Below the pieces are notes generated by a model, which saw only the letters and a program-made list of their open reading frames with translations, made no database searches and was not told the origin of the DNA. A DNA stretch of 50,060 bases from Acidobacteriota bacterium (GTDB taxonomy: Bacteria > Acidobacteriota > Terriglobia > Terriglobales > Acidobacteriaceae): assembly GCA_003225555.1 (NCBI GenBank), contig QIAM01000030.1, positions 1 to 50,060 of the forward strand, read 5' to 3'. How positions within the stretch are numbered: position 1 is the stretch's first letter; each line of letters begins with the position of its first letter. Shown here in pieces: positions 24,928-33,840 of this stretch. The position numbers were made by a program, and so were the translations under genes.

Positions 24928-26034
24928 CTACATCAGGTGCGTCAAGTTCACGAGCGCGTAGAGGCTGAGCAGAATCAGGATGGGGCCTCCCCAGATCATC
25001 AACATGCACTTCCATCCCAGCGAGCGAGCGATGGCTTGCTGGCTGCGCCAGGAGATCAGGAAGGTTTTGTCGTTCGAGCCTTTCATGAGGGCCACGGGCG
25101 GATGGTGATCGAAGCCGTTGCTTGGCGCGGATGGGTCTTCGCTGACTTGGTACGCGCGCTGTCCCAGGCCGGCGGCAGCCCAGGCCGCGGGATTTCTAAT
25201 GCCGGCCTTGAGCAGTGCGGCGGCGATTTTTTCCTGTTGTGTCTTGGAAACGGCTTTTGCCGGAGCAGGCGTCGACAGGCGAATGACGTCGGGCTCTGGA
25301 GCGTGCGACCCCGGCACCGGACGCTGCAGGAGCGATCCGCCAGGGAAGCTCCCGGTCGAACCGAAACTGGTCGACCACGAGATGGTGATTCCGTGAGAAG
25401 AAGTCAACGAGGCGCCGTCGGCGTCCTGGATCGGATTGGGCGCGAGTTCGAGGCCTGGATTCTCTGCGAGTGTCCCCAGGACGAAGAGCGCGTTCTTCGG
25501 CTTGATGCAATATTCCTCGACTCTGATCTTGTTGCTGGTTTCAACCCCGTGCCGCGCCAGAAAGCTGCGGACGCTGGGGGGAGCCGGATCCTTGAGGGTG
25601 AAGAAAGAGTCGCAGAATTCCTCATGGAAGTCGCGGTGAATGTCGAGGTCGGCGCCGCGCGGGTCAATGAGAACGCGTCCGGTATTGTCATCGAGAAAAA
25701 AGGGGACGTGCATGCACTCGGCGGCGACTTTTACCCATTCCTTATTCTTGTCACGTTTCTTCAACTCCCACACATAGGTGCGGTAGTAGTAGCAACGCAT
25801 TTCGGTCACGGGCGCGATCATGGTGTAAGGTCCGACGGCCAGGCCGCTGACTTCAACCATGCCGAGTGAAGCGCTGCGAATTTTTGAGAATGGCGTATCG
25901 AGGATCAGACGGCGGCGCTGCAGCAGACGGAATCCGTAGGTGAAAAGGGCGATGCCGGCCGCGAGCGGGATGACGCACCAGAACAGCAGGCCCGTCGGGT
26001 TGAACGAGCGAAGGAATAGGACGCAGAGAGTCAC
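24928..26034 (-). CDS. GIDE-domain membrane protein
   Basis: A 368-residue protein with an N-terminal hydrophobic segment, then DTPFSKIRSASLGMVEVSG and GLAVGPYTMIAPVT with CYYYRTYVWE. This is the pattern of the GIDE domain first described in the mitochondrial E3 ligase MUL1/GIDE. A central low-complexity part and a C-terminal hydrophobic segment (ILILLSLYALVNLTHLM) follow. It has no RING finger, so it is not a ubiquitin ligase. Prokaryotic GIDE proteins are uncharacterised membrane proteins. The gene lies just upstream of the amidotransferase-like gene on the same strand (98-base gap) and may be co-transcribed. Confidence 0.8.
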   Translation of the reverse strand: MTLCVLFLRSFNPTGLLFWCVIPLAAGIALFTYGFRLLQRRRLILDTPFSKIRSASLGMVEVSGLAVGPYTMIAPVTEMRCYYYRTYVWELKKRDKNKEWVKVAAECMHVPFFLDDNTGRVLIDPRGADLDIHRDFHEEFCDSFFTLKDPAPPSVRSFLARHGVETSNKIRVEEYCIKPKNALFVLGTLAENPGLELAPNPIQDADGASLTSSHGITISWSTSFGSTGSFPGGSLLQRPVPGSHAPEPDVIRLSTPAPAKAVSKTQQEKIAAALLKAGIRNPAAWAAAGLGQRAYQVSEDPSAPSNGFDHHPPVALMKGSNDKTFLISWRSQQAIARSLGWKCMLMIWGGPILILLSLYALVNLTHLM

Positions 26035-26151
26035 AGTTTAGGCTAGCGAACGGGGAAGGCGAGCCGCAGCAGAAAAGGAGCGTGCTGGCTTACGTTGGTA
26101 ATGGGATGTCAGCCGACGGTCATTGTCGTCCCGAGCGACACTTGATGGAAG

Positions 26152-26215
26152 GTAGGGATGCTTCGACTGCGAGCGGCCTTCCGTTTTCGCGAAGGCCGTT
26201 CTCGCTCAGCATGAC
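26152..26215. repeat. Family A repeat, inverted copy
   Basis: It begins GTAGGGATGCTTCGAC, ends CAGCATGACA and carries an internal hairpin CGGCCTTC / GAAGGCCG. It pairs with the copy at 26285. Confidence 0.8.
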
Positions 26216-26284
26216 ATACGGAATGAGAGGTTAGGCAGACACTACTGGGACGAAGGCGCCCTCTGATACGGAACCTCAAGGACC

Positions 26285-26350
26285 CGTCATGCTGAGCGCA
26301 GCAATGAGGAGCGCGAAGCGATCCTCATTCCGGAGTCGAAGCATCCCTAC
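26285..26350. repeat. Family A repeat, forward copy
   Basis: It begins GTCATGCTGAGCG, ends GTCGAAGCATCCCTAC and has an internal hairpin AATGAGGA / TCCTCATT. The 26035-26411 gap holds nothing else credible. Confidence 0.8.
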
Positions 26351-26411
26351 CGCCACGCAACTCCATCCACGGATACCACTCCGCCGCCAAGTCCACCCAC
26401 TGCAAAGGCAC

Positions 26412-28445
26412 TTACCAGACTTCGCAGCGCTTGTCTGGAGGCCGCACCATGGAAGCGTCCGCCTTGCAACTCCATGTTTTCTGGAATTCGGGCAGATTCG
26501 AGAGCGGACCGATCACGCGGTATTTCGCGATCGGATGCGGGTCGCTCTGCACCATCAGGCGCTGCGCTTCCGGACGAATCTCGTCGCCGCGGAACTGGCC
26601 CCAGGCAATGAAGAATTGCTGCTCCGGTGTGAATCCGTCGATATCGGAGGGGCGGGGCTTGCCTTCCAGGGATTTCTGAGAAGCGAGGTACGCGATCTGG
26701 GCGCCGCCGAGGTCTCCAATACTCTCGCCGAGCACGAGCTTGCCGTTGTGGTGGATGTTCGGTTCGATGAAGTAGTGATCGAACTGTTCGGCGACGCAGG
26801 CGCCGCGGGCCTGGAAATTTTTCAGGTCGGCTTCGGTCCACCAATTGCGCAGGCGTCCGAGATAGTCGAACTGGGCGCCTTCGTCGTCGAACCCGTGCGA
26901 GATTTCGTGTCCGATGACCACGCCGATGGCGCCATAGTTGACGGCATCGACGGCAGTCATGTCGAACGCCGGCGGCTGCAGAATGCCGGCGGGAAAGACG
27001 ATTTCGTTCAGCAGCGGATTGTAGTAGGCGTCAGAGGTGGGAGGCGTCATGCCCCAGCGTCCGCGATCGACGACTTTGCCGATGGTGGCGCGATCGTCTT
27101 GTTCCACAAACTTCCTGCCGGCGACGACATTTTCAAAGAATGCATCGCGGCGGATTTCAACATGGCTGTAATCCTTCCACTTGTCGGGATACCCGATTTT
27201 TGGATTGAAAGTGGCGACCTTGGCCATCGCCTTTTCTTTCGTATCGTCGCTCATCCAGGGCCGGCTCAGGATGTCGTCGCGCATGGCGGCGAGCAGGTTG
27301 CGGACCATCTCCTGCATGCGGGCTTTCGCTTCAGGCGGGAAATATTTTTCGACATACTTCTTGCCGAGCGCTTCGCCGAGCAGGTTGTCGGTGGACTCGA
27401 CGCATCGCTTCCAGCGCGGCTTCATCTCTTTGGTGCCACTCAGATACTTTCCATTGAAGGCGAAGTCTTCTTCGACAAAGGGGGCGGAAAGCGAACTTGC
27501 AGTCGAGTTCAGCAGATGCCACTTGAGGTACACCTTCCAGTCGGCCGGCGGAGTCTGCTGCATCTGGCGGTCGACCTCCTGCATGAACTTGGGTTGGTCG
27601 ACATTCATGTCGACGTCAATGGGGAGTTGCTTGTGCTTGAAGTATTCGTTCCAGTTGATGTGGGGAGCCATCTCCTGCAGTTGGGCGAACGTTGTGTTGT
27701 GGTCGATGGCGGTAGGGTCGCGTAGCGTGACATTGTCGAGCGAGGCTTCGGCGAGCTTCGTCTCCATATTCATGATCGTTTGCGCGGCTGCGGCAGCGGT
27801 CTTCTGGTCCGAACCGGCGAGCTTGAACATGGCGGTCACGTGCTCGAGGTATTTCGCGCGGGCTTCCTTGAAGCGATCTTCGGGCTTCAGGTAGTAATCG
27901 CGGTCTGGCAGCCCGAGGCCGCTGGCGCCGATGTCGGCGAGCACCCAGGATGGCCTGTGGGGATCTTGCTGGCTGCCGAGCCCAAAGGGATCAGTTATGA
28001 GGATGTCGTGCATCTCCACCATAACCTGCTGCAGCGCGGCAGTGTCGCGGGCAGCGTCGATTTTGGCGAACCAGGGTTTTAAGGGCTCCATGCCGCGGGC
28101 GTTTACGCGGGACTCGTCCATGCAGGCGGCGTAGTAGTCGCCGATGATCTGCTCGGTGCTGCCTTTGGGAGCGGTCTTATTGGCGGAGGTTTCTTCAAGG
28201 ATGTCACGGAGCTTGTCTTTCGAGGATTCTCCTGCCGCCCAGCGCTTGCTCCACCGCGTCATCGAGGCGGGGATGGGATTGTTCGCGCGCCATGTCCCGT
28301 TGGCGAACTCGTAGAAATCCGTGCAGGGCTCGGCTTTGCGGTCGAGATCGGAGAGGTCGATGCCATGCAGGGATTGGGAGATTGCGGGTGATGAGAAGAG
28401 CGAAACGATGATCAATGCGAGAAATGATAGCTGGAGTGTGCGCAT
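26412..28445 (-). CDS. M13 family (neprilysin-like, PepO) zinc metallopeptidase
   Basis: A 677-residue secreted endopeptidase with a signal peptide (about 1-23). The zinc motif HEISH lies in VVIGHEISHGFDDEGAQFD, the third-ligand motif GESIGDLGG follows, and the C-terminal motif ends CEVW. An NxxYY-like region and the long N-terminal M13 domain (DLDRKAEPCTDFYEFANG near residue 35) are present, so the enzyme looks complete. It would cleave short peptides outside the cytoplasm. It is transcribed alone and flanked by repeat-rich gaps. Confidence 0.95.
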   Translation of the reverse strand: MRTLQLSFLALIIVSLFSSPAISQSLHGIDLSDLDRKAEPCTDFYEFANGTWRANNPIPASMTRWSKRWAAGESSKDKLRDILEETSANKTAPKGSTEQIIGDYYAACMDESRVNARGMEPLKPWFAKIDAARDTAALQQVMVEMHDILITDPFGLGSQQDPHRPSWVLADIGASGLGLPDRDYYLKPEDRFKEARAKYLEHVTAMFKLAGSDQKTAAAAAQTIMNMETKLAEASLDNVTLRDPTAIDHNTTFAQLQEMAPHINWNEYFKHKQLPIDVDMNVDQPKFMQEVDRQMQQTPPADWKVYLKWHLLNSTASSLSAPFVEEDFAFNGKYLSGTKEMKPRWKRCVESTDNLLGEALGKKYVEKYFPPEAKARMQEMVRNLLAAMRDDILSRPWMSDDTKEKAMAKVATFNPKIGYPDKWKDYSHVEIRRDAFFENVVAGRKFVEQDDRATIGKVVDRGRWGMTPPTSDAYYNPLLNEIVFPAGILQPPAFDMTAVDAVNYGAIGVVIGHEISHGFDDEGAQFDYLGRLRNWWTEADLKNFQARGACVAEQFDHYFIEPNIHHNGKLVLGESIGDLGGAQIAYLASQKSLEGKPRPSDIDGFTPEQQFFIAWGQFRGDEIRPEAQRLMVQSDPHPIAKYRVIGPLSNLPEFQKTWSCKADASMVRPPDKRCEVW

Positions 28446-29055
28446 CTAGGTTCTCTCCGACGTATGCAGCAAGCATTTTAGGCCAGGAGGCAGGTTGCCG
28501 CTCATTAAACCGACGAAGACCTTTTTGGGAAGCTTTGGTTCCTTGCAAAAACTGCCTGACAAAGATACTTCATGGCCGCCCTGTCCAGGTCCGCCTACGC
28601 TCGCTTCCACAGGCTCCGCAAGTCCCTTTTGTGAACTTCCCATTACTTTGGTTGCAAGCGGTCTGCCATCTTTTTGCGAGCTTCCACTTGCCAAGCCGCC
28701 GGGATTTGCCTAGCATCCTGATTGAAAGCCGGCCTGCCAGGTTGGTGATGGCGGTAACCGATTTTTGAACCAATGCAGAATGAACGGGGACTCGACTCGA
28801 ACTAGGATCCGGTGAGCGATGCTCCGCCATGCGGAGATGCCTAAAGGGTCTCGGCGGGTTCCCACGTCTACCGACGGGTTCATTCTCGGCCCGTCACACG
28901 GCATGTTGGGTCGGCTTGATTTTTTCTTGTCATGTGGCGCGGGGCGCCTCGCCCGCGAACTGTGTCCCCCTCAAACAGTGACTCGGCCCAACCGAAGCGT
29001 CGTCCTGTTAAACTGATCGGGTAGCAAATTCGCCCTTACCCAGCATCTGATAACT
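28446..29055. other. 610-base gap with no assigned gene
   Basis: Several short frames are open on both strands but none has an RBS or a recognised family. A minus-strand frame ending near 28570 contains TKGTCGACGSERRR, which looks faintly like a zinc-finger end but has no start signal. Direct repeats such as TTTTTGxGAGC/GGGAAGC occur. The region immediately before 29056 may hold the lgt promoter (TAAACT at about 29009). Confidence 0.4.
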
Positions 29056-29868
29056 GTGCATCCCCAACTCCTTCATTACGGACGCTTCTTCCTGCCTACC
29101 TATGGACTGCTCGTCGCCACCGGAGTCCTGATCGGACTCTGGATCAGCGTGCGCAACTCCGAACGCCTGGGCATCGACGGCGAGAAAGCCTGGAACCTCG
29201 GCATCCTCGTCGTCCTGTGCGGAATCGTCGGCGCGAAAGTCCTCTACATCATCAACGACTGGGGCCACTACTCGGCGAATCCCCGCGAGATTTTCAGTGT
29301 CGACACGCTGCAGGCGGGCGGAGTTTTTTCCGGAGGCCTGCTCGCCGCCTTCATTGCCGCGGCGTGGTACGTCCGTCAGCACCACATGCCTGCATTGGGA
29401 ACGTGCGACGCCTTTTCTCCGGGCCTGGCCCTGGGACACGCCATCGGCCGCATCGGATGCTTCGCGGCCGGATGCTGCTACGGGAAGGAAACACACCACT
29501 GGTGGGGAGTAACTTTTACGAACCAGGTTGCGCACGACATTACCGGCACTCCCTTAAACGTCCCGCTGGAACCCACGCAGCTGTTTGAATTCGCGGTCGA
29601 ACTAGCGAACTTCTTCCTTCTCATGTGGCTGCTCAAGCGCCGGAAATTCGATGGCCAGATCTTCGGCGCGTTCATGTTCATCTACGGCATCGCCCGCTTC
29701 TTCCTCGAATTCCTGCGCGACGATCCCGGCCGCGGCTCGGTGTTCAACGGAGCCATGAGCGGCACTCAGCTGATCGCGATTGGATTGGTGATCGCTGGCG
29801 GCGTGATCTGGTGGCTGAGGCCCGGGGCGAAGGCAGTCCCGGTGCGAACTGCCAGTGCCACTCACTAG
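29056..29868 (+). CDS. lgt: Prolipoprotein diacylglyceryl transferase
   Basis: Lgt moves a diacylglyceryl group from phosphatidylglycerol to the lipobox Cys of prolipoproteins in the inner membrane. The 270-residue product has seven or so membrane segments, an early motif HYGRFFLPTYG, the key region GHAIGRIGCFAAGCCYG and a C-terminal FMFIYGIARFFLEFLRDD. Start is GTG 29056; no ATG lies near the conserved N-terminus. It is followed 85 bases later by the DUF4197 gene on the same strand. Confidence 0.95.
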   Translation: MHPQLLHYGRFFLPTYGLLVATGVLIGLWISVRNSERLGIDGEKAWNLGILVVLCGIVGAKVLYIINDWGHYSANPREIFSVDTLQAGGVFSGGLLAAFIAAAWYVRQHHMPALGTCDAFSPGLALGHAIGRIGCFAAGCCYGKETHHWWGVTFTNQVAHDITGTPLNVPLEPTQLFEFAVELANFFLLMWLLKRRKFDGQIFGAFMFIYGIARFFLEFLRDDPGRGSVFNGAMSGTQLIAIGLVIAGGVIWWLRPGAKAVPVRTASATH

Positions 29869-29953
29869 TCAATGGCAGCCTGAATCTATGCGAACTGCCG
29901 TCTATTCCTTGCGATAAGATCATCGGTCAACTCCGCATCTCGCGAGGAATCTC

Positions 29954-30676
29954 ATGCGTGCATTCCTGCTCACCATCGCTGCTGCGCTCTGCGGCTGCAC
30001 GTACGCGACAGCCCAACTGGACGAGATCTTCAAGAAGGCTGACGAAGCGGTGGCGCATCGCGATAGCTCCAACCTCAGTGACAGCAAGATCACAGCCGGC
30101 TTGAAGCAGGCGCTCCAGGTCAGCACTGGCCGGGCTGTGGCTCTCACCGGCAAGCCCGACGGATTCCTGAAGAACGAAGCCATCAAGATTCTGCTGCCAC
30201 CCAGGCTCCAAACCGTGGGCAGGGGCCTGCGTATGGTGGGCATGGGCGGAAGGGTGGACGAACTCGAAGTCGGCATGAACCGGGCGGCCGAGCAGGCCAC
30301 ACCCCAGGCCAAACAGATCTTCCTCGCCGCACTGAGGAGAATGACCTTCGACGACGCCCGCCTCATCCTCAGTGGCCACGACACTGCCGCTACGGAATAT
30401 TTCAAGCGAGCTAGTTCCTCAGACCTCACCACCGCCTTCTCCCCCATCGTGCACCAGTCCATGGAACAGGTGGGCGTTGTCCAGCTATACGACAGGGTCG
30501 TCAGGAACTCTCCGATGGGCAGCGCCCTCACTGGTCAGTTCGATCTCGACAAATACGTTGTCGAAAAAACCCTGGACGGTCTCTTCTACATGCTCGGAGA
30601 AGAAGAAAAGAAGATTCGCAAGAGCCCCGCGGCCCGGACCACGGCATTGCTTAAGGAAGTGTTCGGCCGGAAATAA
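29954..30676 (+). CDS. DUF4197 family secreted protein
   Basis: A 240-residue protein with a signal peptide ([20 protein letters not shown], possibly cleaved after the Ala-Thr-Ala; the GC may also be a lipobox). The body has [19 protein letters not shown] and [16 protein letters not shown] helices plus [10 protein letters not shown], typical of DUF4197. Function is unknown. GAGGAA a few bases upstream fixes the start. It lies between lgt and the RluA-type gene on the same strand. Confidence 0.9.
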   Translation: MRAFLLTIAAALCGCTYATAQLDEIFKKADEAVAHRDSSNLSDSKITAGLKQALQVSTGRAVALTGKPDGFLKNEAIKILLPPRLQTVGRGLRMVGMGGRVDELEVGMNRAAEQATPQAKQIFLAALRRMTFDDARLILSGHDTAATEYFKRASSSDLTTAFSPIVHQSMEQVGVVQLYDRVVRNSPMGSALTGQFDLDKYVVEKTLDGLFYMLGEEEKKIRKSPAARTTALLKEVFGRK

Positions 30677-30746
30677 GGTTCGGGGGCTTGACCCGTGCGG
30701 GTCACTCGGACGGTGTTCGCGATATCCTTGCCACGAATCATCAAGC

Positions 30747-31745
30747 GTGTCCAAACCAACTCCCATCACGATCGCCGTGCTGGCCGAAGACGCGGCCAAG
30801 CGCCTCGATCAATTTCTCGCGACGCGCCTGGACAACGTGAGCCGGGCCCGCGTGCAGGAGCTGATCACCACAGAAAAAGTGCTGGTGAATGGCACCCCCG
30901 CGAAGCCTTCCTTGAAACTCCGCGGCGGAGAACAAATCACCGTCCTCGCACCCGCCGATCGCCTGCCGCTACGCGCCATCGCCGAAGAGATCCCGCTCGA
31001 TATCCTCTACGAAGACAACGATCTCGCCATCATCAACAAACCCGCCGGAATGATGGTACACGCCGGAGCGGGCGCCACCGACGACGACCGCAATCGCGGA
31101 ACGCTCGTCAACGCTCTGCTGCACCATTTCAAGACGCTCTCCGAGGTGGGAGGAGACTTGCGTCCCGGCATCGTCCATCGCCTCGACAAAGAGACCAGCG
31201 GCATCATTGTGGTCGCGAAGAACGATGACGCCCACCGCAAACTCGCTGCCCAGTTCGCTCGCCGCGAAGTCAAGAAAACCTATATCGCCCTCGTGCACGG
31301 CTGGCTCAAGCAGGATCGGGGAACGATTTCGCAAAGCATCAGCCGTGACCGGGTGCGCCGCACGCGCATGACCACCCGCCTGTCTGGCGGACGCGAGGCC
31401 ATCACCCATTATCGTGTCATGCGCCGTCTGGATACCGCCTTTGGCAAGTTCACACTGCTCGAAGTGAAGATTGACACTGGGCGCACGCACCAGATTCGCG
31501 TACACATGGCGTCGCTCGGACATCCGATCGCAGGGGATATGCTCTACGGCGCCCCGCGAGAACTGAGTCATACGCACGCCAGCTCGCGCGCATCAAGTGA
31601 CGCCGTTCCCGCACCTTCGCTCGCTCGCAATTTCCTCCACGCCGCCGAACTGGTTCTTCGCCATCCCCGCACGGAAGAGGTTTTGAATTTCAAAACCGAG
31701 ATGCCCCAAGAGCTGCAGGGTTTTCTCCGGTCTCTGGAACCGTAG
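30747..31745 (+). CDS. RluA family pseudouridine synthase
   Basis: A 332-residue RNA-modifying enzyme. An S4-like RNA-binding domain is at about 15-75 (KRLDQFLATRLDNVSRARVQ), then INKPAGMMVHAG and the catalytic HRLDKETSG with its Asp, followed by GRTHQIRVHMASLGHPIAGD near 240-260. It is closest to the RluD/RluC group that modifies 23S rRNA; the exact target site cannot be told. GTG 30747 is the best start, as the longer open frame upstream overlaps the DUF4197 gene. No clear RBS is seen. Confidence 0.92.
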   Translation: MSKPTPITIAVLAEDAAKRLDQFLATRLDNVSRARVQELITTEKVLVNGTPAKPSLKLRGGEQITVLAPADRLPLRAIAEEIPLDILYEDNDLAIINKPAGMMVHAGAGATDDDRNRGTLVNALLHHFKTLSEVGGDLRPGIVHRLDKETSGIIVVAKNDDAHRKLAAQFARREVKKTYIALVHGWLKQDRGTISQSISRDRVRRTRMTTRLSGGREAITHYRVMRRLDTAFGKFTLLEVKIDTGRTHQIRVHMASLGHPIAGDMLYGAPRELSHTHASSRASSDAVPAPSLARNFLHAAELVLRHPRTEEVLNFKTEMPQELQGFLRSLEP

Positions 31746-31848
31746 CGCCGGCATCCTGCCGGCTGTCCCGAGGGCGTCTCGCCCTCGGGAGCGGCGGGCG
31801 AGGACGCACGCCGCGACAGCCGCCGAGACGGCGGCGCTGTTTCTGCTT
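31746..31848. repeat. Family C intergenic repeat
   Basis: It begins directly at the stop of the pseudouridine synthase gene: GCGCCGGCATCCTGCCGGC, then CCCGAGGGCGTCTCGCCCTCGG, and ends with a third stem around CCGCCGAGACGGCGG. It is a series of GC hairpins and may also act as a terminator. Confidence 0.65.
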
Positions 31849-31898
31849 CCCTGGTGCGATGCACGGCTGCGGTGGTCCAACTTGCTCCCATCCCCGGC

Positions 31899-31904
31899 TA
31901 TAAT
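31899..31904 (+). promoter_or_regulatory. -10 element TATAAT, likely leaderless start
   Basis: TATAAT ends six bases before ATG 31911. No RBS is present in those bases, so transcription probably begins at the start codon. No good -35 is seen. Confidence 0.45.
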
Positions 31905-31910
31905 GGGTCG

Positions 31911-32906
31911 ATGCGAAGCCTCGGTTCAACGCCCTTACGCAAGGCTGCGGGATCCTTCCTCCTCCTGCTTGCGGGCCTGGCATTGGCACAATCCACGACC
32001 CCCGCGTCCGCCGACGCCACCGCGCCACAAGGGCAGGTTTCGGATCCCGCCGCCGGCCCCGACGAGGTTGCGCGATTCAAGATCGGCACCAACGAAGTCA
32101 ATGTGGTCTTCACCGTGACCGACAAGCACGGCAGGTACATCACCGACCTCAAGCAGAATGACTTCCACGTCATCGACGACAACAAGCCGCCGGAAGAGGT
32201 CCGCAGTTTCCATGCCGAGACGAACCTGCCTCTGCAGGTCGGCCTGCTCATCGATGCCAGCAACTCGGTTCGCGACCGTTTCAAATTCGAGCAGGAATCC
32301 GCCGTCGAATTCCTCAACCAGACGGTGCGCCGTAGATATGACAAGGCTTTCGTCATCGGATTTGATGCCACCCCCGAGGTCACACAGGATTTCACCGACA
32401 ATACGGAAGCTTTGGCCCGCGGCGTTCACGATCTGCGTCCCGGCGGCGGAACTGCCCTTTACGATGCGCTCTATTATGCCTGCCGCGAAAGGCTGCTGAA
32501 GTCTCCGCAGAACACGCCGTCGCGCCGCGCGATTATCATGCTGAGCGATGGCGAGGACAACCTCAGCCACGTCAGCCGCGAGGAAGCCATCGAGATGGCG
32601 CAGCGCGCCGAAGCCATCGTCTACACCATCAGCACCAATGTCAGCGGGACCAAGGGCAAGGGAGACAGAGTGCTCGAGCGTATTGCCGACGCCACCGGCG
32701 GACGCGCTTTTTTCCCCTTCCAGATTCGCGATGTCGCCAATGACTTCGCCGAGATTCAGAACGAACTCCGCAGCCAGTACGCGATTTCCTACAAGCCGGC
32801 AGACCTCCGCAAGGACGGCCATTACCGCACCATCGAAATTGTAGCCAACGACCGTAAGAATTTCCGGGTCCGGGCCCGCCGCGGCTGGTACTCTCCCACT
32901 CAGTGA
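31911..32906 (+). CDS. Secreted VWFA-related domain protein 1
   Basis: From ATG 31911 there are 331 residues with a signal peptide (LRKAAGSFLLLLAGLALAQ) and a domain of the VWFA-related acidobacterial family (TIGR03436-like): EVNVVFTVTDKHGRYITDL, DFHVIDDN, a MIDAS motif DASNS, GGGTALYDALYY, LSDGEDN, and the terminal ELRSQYAISY ... RRGWY. The MIDAS appears able to bind a metal ion and thus a protein or ligand. Function of the family is unknown; export to the envelope is expected. The start is set by the TATAAT just upstream and the signal peptide. Confidence 0.9.
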   Translation: MRSLGSTPLRKAAGSFLLLLAGLALAQSTTPASADATAPQGQVSDPAAGPDEVARFKIGTNEVNVVFTVTDKHGRYITDLKQNDFHVIDDNKPPEEVRSFHAETNLPLQVGLLIDASNSVRDRFKFEQESAVEFLNQTVRRRYDKAFVIGFDATPEVTQDFTDNTEALARGVHDLRPGGGTALYDALYYACRERLLKSPQNTPSRRAIIMLSDGEDNLSHVSREEAIEMAQRAEAIVYTISTNVSGTKGKGDRVLERIADATGGRAFFPFQIRDVANDFAEIQNELRSQYAISYKPADLRKDGHYRTIEIVANDRKNFRVRARRGWYSPTQ

Positions 32907-32946
32907 AGCCACGCCTTGCGATATCATTCCGGCGGAGAACGCCTGC

Positions 32947-33354
32947 ATGCCCGGATACTCCGGCATCCCACTCCCGCAGAAGTTAGGCATCAAGCCAGGC
33001 TTCCGCGTCTGCCTGGTGAATGATCCGTCGGAGGTTCGAACCGAACTCAGCGAAGCACTCACCTCATGCAACCTGACGCACGACCTGAGTCAACTCGATT
33101 TCGCCATGGTTTTCACCAAGTCGCGAGCCGACGTCTCCCGGCAATTCGCGCGGCTGACAAAAGCGCTCGCTCCCGCCGGAATGCTCTGGGTAAGCTGGCC
33201 CAAGAAAAGTTCCGGAGTGGCAACCGATCTCGATGAGAATGTAGTCCGCGAGATCGGGCTGTCCGCGGGCCTGGTCGATGTAAAAGTGTGCGCGGTAACG
33301 GAGGTCTGGTCCGGACTGAAGTTTGTCCGCCGCCTCAAAGATCGTAAGAATTGA
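32947..33354 (+). CDS. DUF3052 family protein
   Basis: A 135-residue protein with the DUF3052 pattern: GYSGIPLPQKLGIKPG, FAMVFTKSRADV, and MLWVSWPKKSSGVATDLDE. The fold is probably a small Rossmann-like domain without catalytic residues. The cellular role is not established. It starts at ATG 32947 with GGAGAAC upstream and lies 40 bases after VWFA protein 1, so the two may share a message. Confidence 0.9.
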   Translation: MPGYSGIPLPQKLGIKPGFRVCLVNDPSEVRTELSEALTSCNLTHDLSQLDFAMVFTKSRADVSRQFARLTKALAPAGMLWVSWPKKSSGVATDLDENVVREIGLSAGLVDVKVCAVTEVWSGLKFVRRLKDRKN

Positions 33355-33380
33355 GGAGGAGAGATGGAGAAAAGAAAAAA

Positions 33381-33496
33381 GGCCACTCCCAGGCAGCCCG
33401 CGACCGGTTAGTCGCTAAGCGCCTCGGTGGCCTCAGGATTCCGCGCCGTGTAGCCGAGCTAGATCGTGTTGCCGAAAGCCGTTTAGCTTTAGCGGC
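33381..33496. other. Structured intergenic segment, possible small RNA
   Basis: Between two convergent genes lies a compact set of pairings: GGCCAC (33381-33386) with GTGGCC (33427-33432), enclosing GCGAC (33400-33404) with GTCGC (33411-33415), then GCCGAAAGC (33471-33479) pairing with GCTTT and CGGC (33486-33496). There is no T-run. I do not recognise a riboswitch family. It could be an RNA gene or just a repeat. Confidence 0.3.
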
Positions 33497-33516
33497 ACCA
33501 AGACAGTCCGGAAGAT

Positions 33517-33666
33517 TTATGCGGGTCTGGCCCCTGTCACCAAATGCACTACAAACGAGATCACCGCCAGTAGCAGCAGCAAGTGAATCAAACTGCCGGC
33601 CACGTGAAACATCATGAAACCTCCGGCCCACATGATGAGTAACAACAGGGCGATTATCAGATACAT
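33517..33666 (-). CDS. Small membrane protein, lmo0937 family
   Basis: A 49-residue protein that is almost wholly hydrophobic: two membrane segments (MYLIIALLLLIMWAGGF, then SLIHLLLLLAVISFVVHLV) separated by FHVAG. The FHVAGxLIHLLL stretch is the signature of the lmo0937/DUF5670 family of very small membrane proteins, of unknown role and often stress-linked. A strong RBS (GGAGGTGGAA) just before ATG 33666 sets the start; the longer open frame upstream is unlikely. Confidence 0.85.
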   Translation of the reverse strand: MYLIIALLLLIMWAGGFMMFHVAGSLIHLLLLLAVISFVVHLVTGARPA

Positions 33667-33840
33667 TTCCACCTCCGGTGGAAGCCGTGACCCTTCGACC
33701 TTATACTTGCTTATAAGCGAACCAGTTCCATCGTCCCATAAGCAAAACGCTGTAAATCGCAAACCGCCGAAAAGTAGAGAAAAGAGAAGAAACTCGTAAC
33801 TCCCCGAAGGGAGTTCCGCAGAGAGGACAAGAACGACACC

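Noticed and set aside
24937..25869. 310-codon open frame on the plus strand
   Set aside because: It is antisense to the GIDE-domain gene and shows no family pattern.
26289..27725. 478-codon open frame on the plus strand
   Set aside because: It is antisense to the M13 peptidase gene, which has all family motifs. High G+C codon use leaves the opposite strand open.
31935..33071. 378-codon open frame on the minus strand
   Set aside because: It is antisense to VWFA protein 1 and the start of DUF3052, both well supported.
33381..33496. Cyclic di-GMP (GEMM) riboswitch
   Set aside because: The overall hairpin layout and a GTAGCCGAGCTAGATC segment recall GEMM, but the conserved CAAAGCC and GGGCAAACC cores are missing, and no gene follows in the right place.
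33351..33617. 88-codon open frame on the plus strand
   Set aside because: Arg/Ser/Ala-rich with no RBS-supported family; it runs through the structured segment and across the lmo0937-type gene.
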